From Jejubacter calystegiae (GTDB lineage Bacteria; Pseudomonadota; Gammaproteobacteria; Enterobacterales; Enterobacteriaceae), in contig NZ_CP040428.1 in NCBI RefSeq assembly GCF_005671395.1, forward strand, positions 2,604,001 through 2,668,000: a stretch of DNA of 64,000 bases, written 5' to 3'. A program made the translations under genes and the position numbers. Numbering within the stretch: position 1 is the first letter of the stretch; each line of letters opens with the position of its first letter. This document shows positions 1 to 7,706 of the stretch, piece after piece. Below the pieces are notes generated by a model. It saw nothing but the letters and a program-made list of their open reading frames with translations, did not search any database and was not told the DNA's origin.

Positions 1-20
1 TTAACAGGACATGAGTACGA

Positions 21-1178
21 ATGGATAAGGATATGAAGGTAATGACTGATGACCTGCTTGAGGCGCTGCTGTCGGAGGTGGGGAACTGGAGCCAGGCGAT
101 TAATCAGGGCTGGCTGGAAGATGAACTGCGGGGACAATTTAGTCAGTCGCGCTGGCAACGGCTGAAAGCGAGCGGTCTGACCGGATTACTTAACAGCCAG
201 AAGGCGGGTGGTCTGGGACTGAATGCCCCTCAGGCGGCGCGTTTTCTGTCCTGTTTTGGCGAACTTTGTCTCGATGGTGGGCTGAGTTTTGCCCTCTGTA
301 CGCATTTGTGCAGTAGTTGTCTGCCGATTGAACGCTTTGGTTCTGAAACATTGCGTCAACGTTTGTTGCCCCTTCTGATTGCCGGAGACGCTATTGGTGC
401 TCATGCCATTACTGAGGCTGAAAGTGGTTCAGACGCTTTTGCTATGAACACCACGGCGGTTAAAGTGCCTGGCGGTTGGGTTCTGAATGGCACCAAAATA
501 TTTGTCTCTAACGGGCCGATCTCCAGCCATGTGGTGGTTTATGCCTGCACCGATCGCTCTCGTGGTTCACTGGGGGGATATAGTGCTTTTGTGGTTGATA
601 CTCACCTGGAAGGCGTCATTACCGGCCCTGCCGGGCACAAAATGGGCTTAAAAACGTCGCCGTTGGGAGATGTTTACCTCACTAACGTCTATGTCAGCGA
701 TGAGTGTTTGTTAGGTAAGGCGGGTATGGGATTCGCCATTCTCGATTTCGTGATGAAGTGGGAAGTGCTATGCGTATTTGCCTGTCAGGTCGGGGAGATG
801 AAACGTCGTCTGGCCCAGTGTTTGCTTCAGGCTAAAACGCGTCATCAGTTTGGTGAGCCGATAGGTAAGAATCAGGCCGTGTCGCATCGGCTGGTGAATA
901 TGCACTTGCAGGTTGAGACAGCGCAATATTGGCTGCTGCGAGCGGCGGATTCGTTACATAGCGGTAAAAATACCTCCGGTGACATTGCTGCTGCCAAGTT
1001 GATAATCAGCGAAAGCAATGTGGCAACCGCTCTGGATGCGGTCAGACTGTTCGGCGGCTCGGGTTATATGGCGGAAATGGGGATAGAGAAACAGCTACGT
1101 GACGCGGTGGGAGGCGTCATTTATTCGGGGAGTTCGGACATTCAACGCAATCGCCTTGCCGCGATGCTGGGGTTGTGA
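21..1178 (+). CDS. Acyl-CoA dehydrogenase family, probable L-prolyl-carrier-protein dehydrogenase (PigA/PltE type)
   Basis: This 385-residue protein has the acyl-CoA dehydrogenase fold and the size of PigA/PltE, the flavoenzymes that oxidise carrier-bound proline to pyrrole-2-carboxylate. Visible signs are the FAD-contact stretch ITEAESGSDA near residues 130-139, the general-base region MKWEVL (Glu near 248) and the C-terminal YSGSSDIQRNR. The next two genes encode a matching AMP-ligase and carrier protein, the standard PigA-PigI-PigG trio, so a prolyl thioester is a better guess than an acyl-CoA. In-frame ATGs at 21, 33 and 42 make the exact start uncertain. The gene overlaps the next one by 4 bases. 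The operon may begin upstream of the window. Confidence 0.85.
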   Translation: MDKDMKVMTDDLLEALLSEVGNWSQAINQGWLEDELRGQFSQSRWQRLKASGLTGLLNSQKAGGLGLNAPQAARFLSCFGELCLDGGLSFALCTHLCSSCLPIERFGSETLRQRLLPLLIAGDAIGAHAITEAESGSDAFAMNTTAVKVPGGWVLNGTKIFVSNGPISSHVVVYACTDRSRGSLGGYSAFVVDTHLEGVITGPAGHKMGLKTSPLGDVYLTNVYVSDECLLGKAGMGFAILDFVMKWEVLCVFACQVGEMKRRLAQCLLQAKTRHQFGEPIGKNQAVSHRLVNMHLQVETAQYWLLRAADSLHSGKNTSGDIAAAKLIISESNVATALDAVRLFGGSGYMAEMGIEKQLRDAVGGVIYSGSSDIQRNRLAAMLGL

Positions 1179-2665
1179 AGATGAATGATATCCTGCCCCA
1201 ACATTTAGCCTCCTGGGTTTTCGCCGCCAGGAATTCGCAGGCCGTTGCCGTACGGTGCGGCGAACGGTGGCTCAGCTATCAGCAGTTAGCGGATGGTGCA
1301 CACAATCTGGCGCAGGCGCTACCTCCGCTGCAGGTTGAGCGCCCGGTCTACGCGTTAGTGATGAAGAAAAGTATTGACGCGGTTCAGGCTATTGTTGCGG
1401 TGTTAAGTATTGGGGGGTGCTATGCGCCATTGGATGCCAGCTATCCGGTGGAACGTTTAAAAGCCATTCTCGGCACCTTGCAACCCCGTGCGGTACTGAC
1501 GGACAGTCACAGCGATGCGATCGTGCGCGTGATTGCCGGGCAGATGGCGTTGCCTGTTATCAATATTGATAATCCGATTCGCCTGGCAGAGCCTATGAAC
1601 AGCGCGGTTAGCCAGCCCATGGCGGCGATTCTGCATACTTCCGGCTCTACCGGGTTGCCAAAATCGGTGCATATTGGCGCAGCGCAAATCTATGCTTTTA
1701 CCGACTGGGTAATCAATGAATTCAATCTGAGTGCTGCCGATCGCGTATTGAATCATGCGCCGCTGGCGTTTGATCTGACCTTTCTCGATCTGTTCGCCAC
1801 TTTTCGCGCCGGTGCGACCTTAATTTTGACCACAGAAAGCGAAGCCGGTAGCGGCGCCCGGTTACGGCAAATTTGCCACCAGCAGCGCGCCACCGTGTGG
1901 CATTCCACCCCGACGTCTCTGCGTTTATTACTCATGAGCGATGAACTGGCGCGTTTTCCTGATATGCGCGCGGTGATGTTTGCTGGTGAACCTATGCAGG
2001 GGGAATTACTGACGCGCCTGATTGCGCTGTTTCCTGACGCTGAGTTCTACAACATTTATGGCAGCAGCGAAGCTAACGATACATTTTGCTATCGCTGCCC
2101 AAAAACGCCCATCGTCGGTATTGTGCCCCTGGGCTATCCATTGGCCTATACCGATTGGCTGTTATTGGATGACCAACAGCAGCCGGTAGATCCAGTAGCA
2201 GGCGGTGAGTTGTGGGTGCACTGTCCAACGTTAATGGCGGGTTATGGCGATGCGCGGTTAACCCAGGAGGTTTTTCGTCAGTTTGACGGTAAACGCTACT
2301 TCCGTACTCGCGATCGCGTACGTCGTGATGAACAGGGGATTTTTCACTTCCTGGGAAGATGTGACTGGATCGTTAAGCTGAACGGTTTTCGTGTAGACCT
2401 GTTGGATGTGGAACAAATCGCACTGCGCAGTGGCTGCGTAGAAGAGTGTGTGGCGTTTGTCAGTCAGCGAGACGGAGAGCGCCAACTGGAACTGGTGGCC
2501 TATGGCAGCGAGGCGTGGAATACATTGATGCTGCGCCAGTATATGGCGCGCTATCTGCCGCCTTATGCGCTGCCGCGCCGTTATCATCAGAGCAAAACAC
2601 CTTTGGAAAAAAACAGCAACGGCAAGTTATGTCGCCGCAGCATTACTCAGCAGTTTAATCCGTAG
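1175..2665 (+). CDS. Amino-acid AMP-ligase, probable L-proline:carrier-protein ligase (PigI type)
   Basis: A stand-alone adenylation enzyme of 496 residues. It shows the ATP loop LHTSGSTGLPKS (residues 153-164), the substrate-pocket region APLAFDLTFLDLF with an Asp at about 200 expected to bind the amino group, the A5 motif NIYGSSEAND, the A7 motif YFRTRD, the A8 hinge GRCDWIVKLNGFRVD and the catalytic Lys in PLEKNSNGKL. It should activate an amino acid as the AMP ester and load it on the adjacent carrier protein. Proline is inferred from the neighbouring PigA-like dehydrogenase and not proven by the pocket. Start is GTG 1175 (overlapping the previous stop) or ATG 1181. No condensation or thioesterase domain is fused to it. 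Confidence 0.85.
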   Translation: MKMNDILPQHLASWVFAARNSQAVAVRCGERWLSYQQLADGAHNLAQALPPLQVERPVYALVMKKSIDAVQAIVAVLSIGGCYAPLDASYPVERLKAILGTLQPRAVLTDSHSDAIVRVIAGQMALPVINIDNPIRLAEPMNSAVSQPMAAILHTSGSTGLPKSVHIGAAQIYAFTDWVINEFNLSAADRVLNHAPLAFDLTFLDLFATFRAGATLILTTESEAGSGARLRQICHQQRATVWHSTPTSLRLLLMSDELARFPDMRAVMFAGEPMQGELLTRLIALFPDAEFYNIYGSSEANDTFCYRCPKTPIVGIVPLGYPLAYTDWLLLDDQQQPVDPVAGGELWVHCPTLMAGYGDARLTQEVFRQFDGKRYFRTRDRVRRDEQGIFHFLGRCDWIVKLNGFRVDLLDVEQIALRSGCVEECVAFVSQRDGERQLELVAYGSEAWNTLMLRQYMARYLPPYALPRRYHQSKTPLEKNSNGKLCRRSITQQFNP

Positions 2666-2690
2666 TTATTTCATCACAAGGAGACTAAGT

Positions 2691-2945
2691 ATGAATTTCA
2701 AGGCAACTATTGCGACTTTTTTAAGTGAAGAATTTGCACCGGATATTCCACCCGAGGAGTTTGATGAGAATCTGAACCTGGTCGATTTCGGAATTATTGA
2801 TAGTTTGGGCGTATTGAAGCTGGTTGCTTACCTGGAAAGCGATTTTGGCATTGTGGTTCAGCCAGAAGAACTGAGTGTGGATCTGTTCAGTTCGCTGGGG
2901 GAAATATCCCGATTCGTCGATCGTAAATTAGAAGCAGTACGTTGA
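2691..2945 (+). CDS. Acyl/peptidyl carrier protein (PigG-like)
   Basis: An 84-residue free-standing carrier protein. The start ATG at 2691 follows an AAGGAG ribosome site with good spacing, so longer upstream reading frames are not used. The phosphopantetheine serine lies in the motif IIDSLGVLKLV, in the normal place at the start of helix 2, and the protein is acidic as the family is. It is expected to hold the amino acid activated by the upstream AMP-ligase while the upstream dehydrogenase oxidises it. No phosphopantetheinyl transferase is visible in the window, so a housekeeping enzyme must modify it. Confidence 0.9.
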   Translation: MNFKATIATFLSEEFAPDIPPEEFDENLNLVDFGIIDSLGVLKLVAYLESDFGIVVQPEELSVDLFSSLGEISRFVDRKLEAVR

Positions 2946-2946
2946 T

Positions 2947-4023
2947 GTGACTGCTACCGGAAGTAAGGAGCGAGAAGTGGCCGATGCTTTTCTCAGTGCT
3001 TTAGTGAATCAGCGCCAGCCAGACAGTGAGACAATGATCGATTTCTGGCGCCAGGTGGATCGGGGGGAGCAGACCCCGCAAATGGTGTTAGCCGTGTTGG
3101 GGGCGCTTTCCAGCCGACCACTGGAGACTGAAACGGCACTGGCGTTTTTACGCTATGTGAATAGCGCATATCCGAAAACTCGCCTGCCAGTAGTGCAGGA
3201 CGCCGTGAATATAGTTGGCACTGGCGGTGGTATGGAGACGTTCAATATCTCAACGACCGCAGCCTTTGTCGCGGCGGCGGCGGGAGTTCGGGTGCTGAAA
3301 AGCGGCTCCCGGGCATATAGTAGCCGGGTAGGGGCGCAGGATGTGCTGGAGCGCCTGGGGATTCGTGTGCCTGCAGACGACGAGGTACTGATTAGGATGC
3401 TGGAAGAGTTGGGCATAGGCTTTGTGCCCGGCGCCCGCTATCCGGCGCTGTGTCGTCGTCTGGTGCAGGCTTGTCAGCCGCTATCGTTCAGGCTGATTGG
3501 ACAGATCGTCAATCGGTTGGGACCTCTGCTATGTCCTTACGAACTTAAGGGGCAGGTGATTGGTACGGCGAATCCTGAATTGTTACGCGTCCTGGCCTGT
3601 GCCGCACAAGAGCTGGCGTTGGATAATCTGCTCTTCACGCATGCGACTGTCGGCGCCGACGAGATGCTACCATTTGGCCTCAATCTGTGTTGGTGGGTAC
3701 GGCAGCGTCACGGCGCCAGTCAGTGGCACGAATTGGTGGATGGTGTGGGGAAAGAATATCGTTCAGGCGATATCTCTCGGATCCGTGGTGGCAATGTGAC
3801 TGAAAACGCGGAGCGGTTGCAATGCATACTGGCAGGAAAAGATTGTGACGAAGCGCTTGACGCCGTCGCCTGGAATGCCGCCGCCGCGCTGTTGATTGCC
3901 AGACGAGTGGATAAATTACAGGATGGTATGCGGCTGGCGCGCGGGATCCTGGATTCGGGTAAGGCGCTGGTGCTACTCCGGCAGACTCAGGCGTTTTGCC
4001 GTGAATTGAGGAGGGCCAGGTGA
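2947..4023 (+). CDS. Divergent anthranilate phosphoribosyltransferase homologue (TrpD-like)
   Basis: A 358-residue member of the TrpD phosphoribosyltransferase family, started by GTG one base after the carrier-protein stop. The PRPP loop GTGGG (residues 91-95), the stretch FNIST (99-103) and the metal pair Asp-Glu (238-239, in GADEML) are kept. The usual anthranilate-side motif KHGNR-x-x-SS reads KSGSRAYSS here (118-126), so the His and Asn that normally contact anthranilate are both Ser. The likely reading is phosphoribosyl transfer to a different acceptor. It is not part of a trp operon: there is no trpE, trpB or trpA nearby, only the next gene, which is TrpC-like. True tryptophan synthesis is unlikely to be its role. 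Confidence 0.85.
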   Translation: MTATGSKEREVADAFLSALVNQRQPDSETMIDFWRQVDRGEQTPQMVLAVLGALSSRPLETETALAFLRYVNSAYPKTRLPVVQDAVNIVGTGGGMETFNISTTAAFVAAAAGVRVLKSGSRAYSSRVGAQDVLERLGIRVPADDEVLIRMLEELGIGFVPGARYPALCRRLVQACQPLSFRLIGQIVNRLGPLLCPYELKGQVIGTANPELLRVLACAAQELALDNLLFTHATVGADEMLPFGLNLCWWVRQRHGASQWHELVDGVGKEYRSGDISRIRGGNVTENAERLQCILAGKDCDEALDAVAWNAAAALLIARRVDKLQDGMRLARGILDSGKALVLLRQTQAFCRELRRAR

Positions 4024-4718
4024 GGAATGCTTTTATTCAGGCATTGCGGGGTACGGCTGCGCCGTTGATCGCAGAAATTAAACCCTTTTCCCCGGAGTAC
4101 GGCGACCTGTTGCGCGGGCGTTTTCCGGTAGAGATCGCCCGTCATTATGTGGCTCAGGGGGCGGCTTGCCTGTCGGTGACGACCGGGCGCTGGCATCAGG
4201 GATCTCTGGCGCTTTTGCAACAGATTGCTGAAGCCGTGCCTGCGCCAATATTACGTAAAGATTTCATCACGCGAACGGTGCAGCTTCGTGAAAGTCGGGA
4301 AGCCGGTGCTGAAGCGGTACTGTTATCCGCTCAACTGCTGCGGCGTCAGGACATATTGCGACTGGCGGAGCAGGCTCTGAATCAGGGGCTAACACCATTT
4401 ATTGAAGCCAGTGAAGTGACCCAACTTGATGGTTTACACCTCCCCGGTGGTTCGGTGTTGGCGGTATGCAATCGCGATATTCGCCAGCAGGAGAAAGACA
4501 ATGGCACAGTGGATCACAGTCTGGCGTTGTATTCACTGGCAAGAGGCTGTGGAGCTGAACTTCTTGTCAGCGCCAGCGCTATGCGTGATCCACACGATGC
4601 GGTACGGGCGTTAAGTGCTGGCTATGACGCAGTGCTGATTGGCAGCGCATTACTCATGGCGCAGTCGGGGGTTGAGCAAACGACGGCGTCATTCATTCAG
4701 GCGTTGACCATGAGGTAA
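4020..4718 (+). CDS. Divergent indole-3-glycerol-phosphate synthase homologue (TrpC-like)
   Basis: A 232-residue TIM-barrel protein of the TrpC family, shorter than typical TrpC (about 255). Conserved positions are IAEIK (Glu19, Lys21), LRKDF (Lys80, the general-acid lysine in the family), Glu129 in FIEASEV and Asn151 in CNRDI. The normally invariant VSESGI motif reads VSASAM (183-188), so the active-site Glu is Ala185. It starts at GTG 4020, overlapping the TrpD-like stop, with GAGGAGGG just upstream. The pair probably acts in sequence on one phosphoribosylated intermediate made from, or joined to, the carrier-bound product of the first three genes. The product is unknown. Confidence 0.8.
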   Translation: MRNAFIQALRGTAAPLIAEIKPFSPEYGDLLRGRFPVEIARHYVAQGAACLSVTTGRWHQGSLALLQQIAEAVPAPILRKDFITRTVQLRESREAGAEAVLLSAQLLRRQDILRLAEQALNQGLTPFIEASEVTQLDGLHLPGGSVLAVCNRDIRQQEKDNGTVDHSLALYSLARGCGAELLVSASAMRDPHDAVRALSAGYDAVLIGSALLMAQSGVEQTTASFIQALTMR

Positions 4719-4741
4719 ACCCTGTGTCGAGGTCGGTCCGC

Positions 4742-4762
4742 CAGCAACTAAGGCCGTTGCTG
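4742..4762 (+). terminator. Possible terminator after the five-gene operon
   Basis: A perfect 7-base inverted repeat, CAGCAAC and GTTGCTG, with a 7-base loop lies 24 bases after the last gene of the operon. The following sequence has only short T runs, so it would be a weak intrinsic terminator. The rest of the 256-base gap holds no open frame I would support. Confidence 0.4.
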
Positions 4763-4974
4763 GGTTAATCATTTCTATGTTTTGCGCGGTTCGGTCAAAA
4801 ATGGCCGACTCCGCGCGTCATCCATGACCCGCGCTATAAGCTGTCTATACTGAAATGGCCTTCGGCTTAAATTCATCGTGTCTTGAGTACGTTAGCTCAC
4901 GGATACCTGCGGCGGCGTGCGCTCTTTTTTACCGACAGGTCACGCGATGTAATAACAATCACAGCGGGTGAGCA

Positions 4975-5433
4975 ATGAAACTACAAATTAATGACAGCGT
5001 CCGGGACGTAGACGCCGATGGCGATACGCCTCTGCTCTGGGTACTTCGTGACGACCTGGGTCTGACTGGGACCAAATATGGCTGCGGTCTTGCCCAGTGC
5101 GGCGCCTGCGCCGTGATGATGGATGGACGGCTGGTGCGCTCCTGTGTGACGCCGGTCGAAATGGCGGCAGGTAAGAAGATCGCCACCATTGAAGCAATCG
5201 AAGCCGACGATCTCGGCAAGCGCGTAGTGGTGGCCTGGGTGAAGCATCAGGTGCCCCAGTGCGGCTACTGCCAGTCCGGCCAGGTGATGGCGGCCACCGC
5301 GCTGCTTAAGCAGAATCCACACCCTTCGGATGCCGATATTGCAGCGGCCATGGGCAATCTGTGCCGCTGCGGCACCTATAACGCCATTCGGGCGGCTATC
5401 CAGGATCTGGCGAAAGACGGGGAGCAGGTATGA
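4975..5433 (+). CDS. Molybdenum hydroxylase small subunit, two [2Fe-2S] (IorA type)
   Basis: The 152-residue iron-sulfur subunit of a xanthine-dehydrogenase-family enzyme. The plant-ferredoxin-like cluster motif GCGLAQCGAC with a later Cys is near residues 38-60, and the second cluster uses CGYCQSG and CRCGTY in the C-terminal half. It passes electrons from the molybdopterin subunit to the cytochrome c encoded two genes on. The four-base overlap with the large subunit shows translational coupling. It has no signal peptide of its own, and would be carried through the Tat system by its partner, as in this class of enzymes. Confidence 0.92.
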   Translation: MKLQINDSVRDVDADGDTPLLWVLRDDLGLTGTKYGCGLAQCGACAVMMDGRLVRSCVTPVEMAAGKKIATIEAIEADDLGKRVVVAWVKHQVPQCGYCQSGQVMAATALLKQNPHPSDADIAAAMGNLCRCGTYNAIRAAIQDLAKDGEQV

Positions 5434-7676
5434 GCAGAAACGATCGCCTGGGCCGGGCGCTGGCTAACGGCGGGCCGGTAAACCTCTCTCGCCGCCGCTT
5501 TTTGCTGACCTCGGCCGGTGTTGCCGCCGGGGCCTTTGTTTTAGGATTTGGTCTGCCCGTTGCTGAAGTTCGGGCTCAGGCCGTCGCGCAGGCCGCGGCG
5601 CCTGGTACCCGGATTCCGGCGTTTCTTGAAATCCATCCCGATGGTCGCATTCGCTTTCAGTGCCCCTTCGTCGAAGGCGGACAGGGGATCTTCACCGCCA
5701 TGGCCCAGATTGTGGGGGAAGAGCTGGATGCCGATCCGGCCCGTTTCCTGGTCGAAAACGCGCCAGCCGGGGCCGACTACCAGGTGATGGACATCGGCAA
5801 GCGCCTCACCGGCGGCAGCATGTCGGTGCGCACCAGTTACGACACCATGCGGCGCCTTGGCGCGCTGGCGCGCCAGATGTTGCTTCAGGCCGCCGCCCAA
5901 AGCCTGGGCGTACCGGTGGGCGAACTCACGACCGAGCCCGGAAAGGTGATTCACGCCGGTTCAGGGCGTGAGCTGAGCTACGGTCAACTGGCCGCCAGAG
6001 CCATGGATCTGCCGGTGCCGTCGCCCGACAGCGTCACGCTCAAGTCGCGGTCGGAATTCCGCTGGATAGGCCAGTCGGTAAAGCGGCTGGACGTTCATCA
6101 AAAATCCACCGGCCAGGCCATCTACAGCATCGACTGCCGGGTGGATAATATGCTGCATGCGGCGGTACAGCACGCGCCGCGCCTGGGGTTGACGCCCGGC
6201 ACTATTCGCAATAAGCAGCAGGTCAGTCAGATGAAAGGGGTGCATTCGGTGCATCAGTTGCCCGGCGCCGTGGCGGTGGTAGCGGAACGCTGGTGGCATG
6301 CAAAACGGGCGGCGGAAGCGTTACAGGTCGACTGGCAGGAGCCCGCCGCCGGTGACAAAATCCGCTATATGCCTGCCGATTTCTCTTCCGATGCTTATGC
6401 CGAACGGCTGGCGAATAAAGAAGGTCAGGGGGATGATGCTGAGGTGAAAGGCGATGTGGCCGGGGCGCTGGACAATGCGCAAACCACGCTTAGCGCCACG
6501 TATCACAGCCAGTACCTGAATCACGCTCAACTGGAGCCACCATCAACCCTGGCCCGCTTTAATCCGGACGGCACCCTGGAACTGTGGACGCCGAATCAGG
6601 CGCCGGAGATGTTTCAGGCGGATGTCGCAGCTCGCACCGGGCTGGCGCCGGAAAAAATCATTATTCACTCCCCGCTGCTGGGGGGCTTTTTTGGTCGTCA
6701 CTTCGTCTACGACACCGCCATGGTCTATCCCCAGGCCATTGAACTCGCCAAAGCGGTGGGGAGGCCGGTGAAGGTTATCTGGAGCCGCGAAGAGGAGTTC
6801 CTGCGCGACACCCACCGGCCCATGGCTGCGGTGCGCTTTCGGGCGGGGCTGGATAGCGACGGAATGCCCGTGGCGCTTGAGGCGATAAGCATCTGCGAAG
6901 GCCCCGCCGAAGGGCTGGCGGGGAGTAAGGGTGACAAGATCGACGACACCGCCGTCGAAGGGCTGACCGGCAAGGCTTACGCCATCGCCAACCGCCGTAT
7001 CGCTCAGATTTACGATAAAAGCCCGGTCACGCCGGGTTACTGGCGCTCGGTCGGTAACTCAATGAATGATTTTCTCTACGAATGCTTTCTGGATGAGATA
7101 GCCGATAAAGGCGGGCAGGATCCGTTCGCCTTGCGTATGCGGCTGTTAAAGGATAATCCGCGCCTGACCCGGCTACTGAAAGAGGTGGAATCGCTGTCCG
7201 GCGGCTGGAAAGCGGGCCCCTTTACGACCCCGGACGGTTCGCGCCGCGCCCGGGGCGTTGCCATGGCATCTCCGTTTGGCACCCAGACCGCCGCCATTGC
7301 CGAAGTCTCTATCGAAAACGGCGAAGTTCGGGTGCATGACATCTGGCAGGCTATCGATCCCGGCAGCATTGTGAATCCGGCGATTATTGAAGCCCAGGTC
7401 AACAGCGGTGTGGCGCTGGGATTATCGCAGGTGCTGATGGAAGAGTGCGTCTATGAACACGGCAAACCGGTTGGGCGCAACTACGATCTCTACCCGATCC
7501 TGCCTGCGGCGCGGATGGCTCGGGTGCATGTGCGGATTGTTGAAAGCGGCGAAAAAATGGGCGGTGTGGGGGAACCACCGCTGCCTGCAGTACCGCCTGC
7601 GGTGGCCAATGCTGTCTCCAGGCTGACCGGTCAGCGTATCCGCAGTATGCCGCTGTCGCGCTATACCTTTTCCTAA
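5430..7676 (+). CDS. Molybdopterin-binding large subunit, Tat-exported (IorB / aldehyde dehydrogenase type)
   Basis: A 748-residue catalytic subunit. A twin-arginine signal (SRRRFLLTS followed by a hydrophobic stretch ending near AQA) sits at residues 20-50, so the enzyme should act in the periplasm. The C-terminal GVGEPPLP motif holds the catalytic Glu of the xanthine-dehydrogenase family. With the cytochrome c it resembles isoquinoline 1-oxidoreductase, nicotinate dehydrogenase and cytochrome-linked aldehyde dehydrogenases. The substrate cannot be told from sequence. The gene lies beside hpxE and hpxD, so an N-heterocycle or purine is worth considering, but an aldehyde is as likely. Confidence 0.88.
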   Translation: MSRNDRLGRALANGGPVNLSRRRFLLTSAGVAAGAFVLGFGLPVAEVRAQAVAQAAAPGTRIPAFLEIHPDGRIRFQCPFVEGGQGIFTAMAQIVGEELDADPARFLVENAPAGADYQVMDIGKRLTGGSMSVRTSYDTMRRLGALARQMLLQAAAQSLGVPVGELTTEPGKVIHAGSGRELSYGQLAARAMDLPVPSPDSVTLKSRSEFRWIGQSVKRLDVHQKSTGQAIYSIDCRVDNMLHAAVQHAPRLGLTPGTIRNKQQVSQMKGVHSVHQLPGAVAVVAERWWHAKRAAEALQVDWQEPAAGDKIRYMPADFSSDAYAERLANKEGQGDDAEVKGDVAGALDNAQTTLSATYHSQYLNHAQLEPPSTLARFNPDGTLELWTPNQAPEMFQADVAARTGLAPEKIIIHSPLLGGFFGRHFVYDTAMVYPQAIELAKAVGRPVKVIWSREEEFLRDTHRPMAAVRFRAGLDSDGMPVALEAISICEGPAEGLAGSKGDKIDDTAVEGLTGKAYAIANRRIAQIYDKSPVTPGYWRSVGNSMNDFLYECFLDEIADKGGQDPFALRMRLLKDNPRLTRLLKEVESLSGGWKAGPFTTPDGSRRARGVAMASPFGTQTAAIAEVSIENGEVRVHDIWQAIDPGSIVNPAIIEAQVNSGVALGLSQVLMEECVYEHGKPVGRNYDLYPILPAARMARVHVRIVESGEKMGGVGEPPLPAVPPAVANAVSRLTGQRIRSMPLSRYTFS

Positions 7677-7706
7677 TCCGACGCGCTAAGAATCGGGGAT
7701 AACACC

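Noticed and set aside
2947-4718. Part of a normal trp operon
   Set aside because: No trpE/G, trpB or trpA are nearby, key substrate residues are changed in both proteins, and the genes are coupled to a carrier-protein operon.
4975-7676. Xanthine dehydrogenase XdhABC or PaoABC
   Set aside because: There is no separate FAD subunit, the large subunit carries a Tat signal and a cytochrome c gene follows, which fits the IorAB/cytochrome class.
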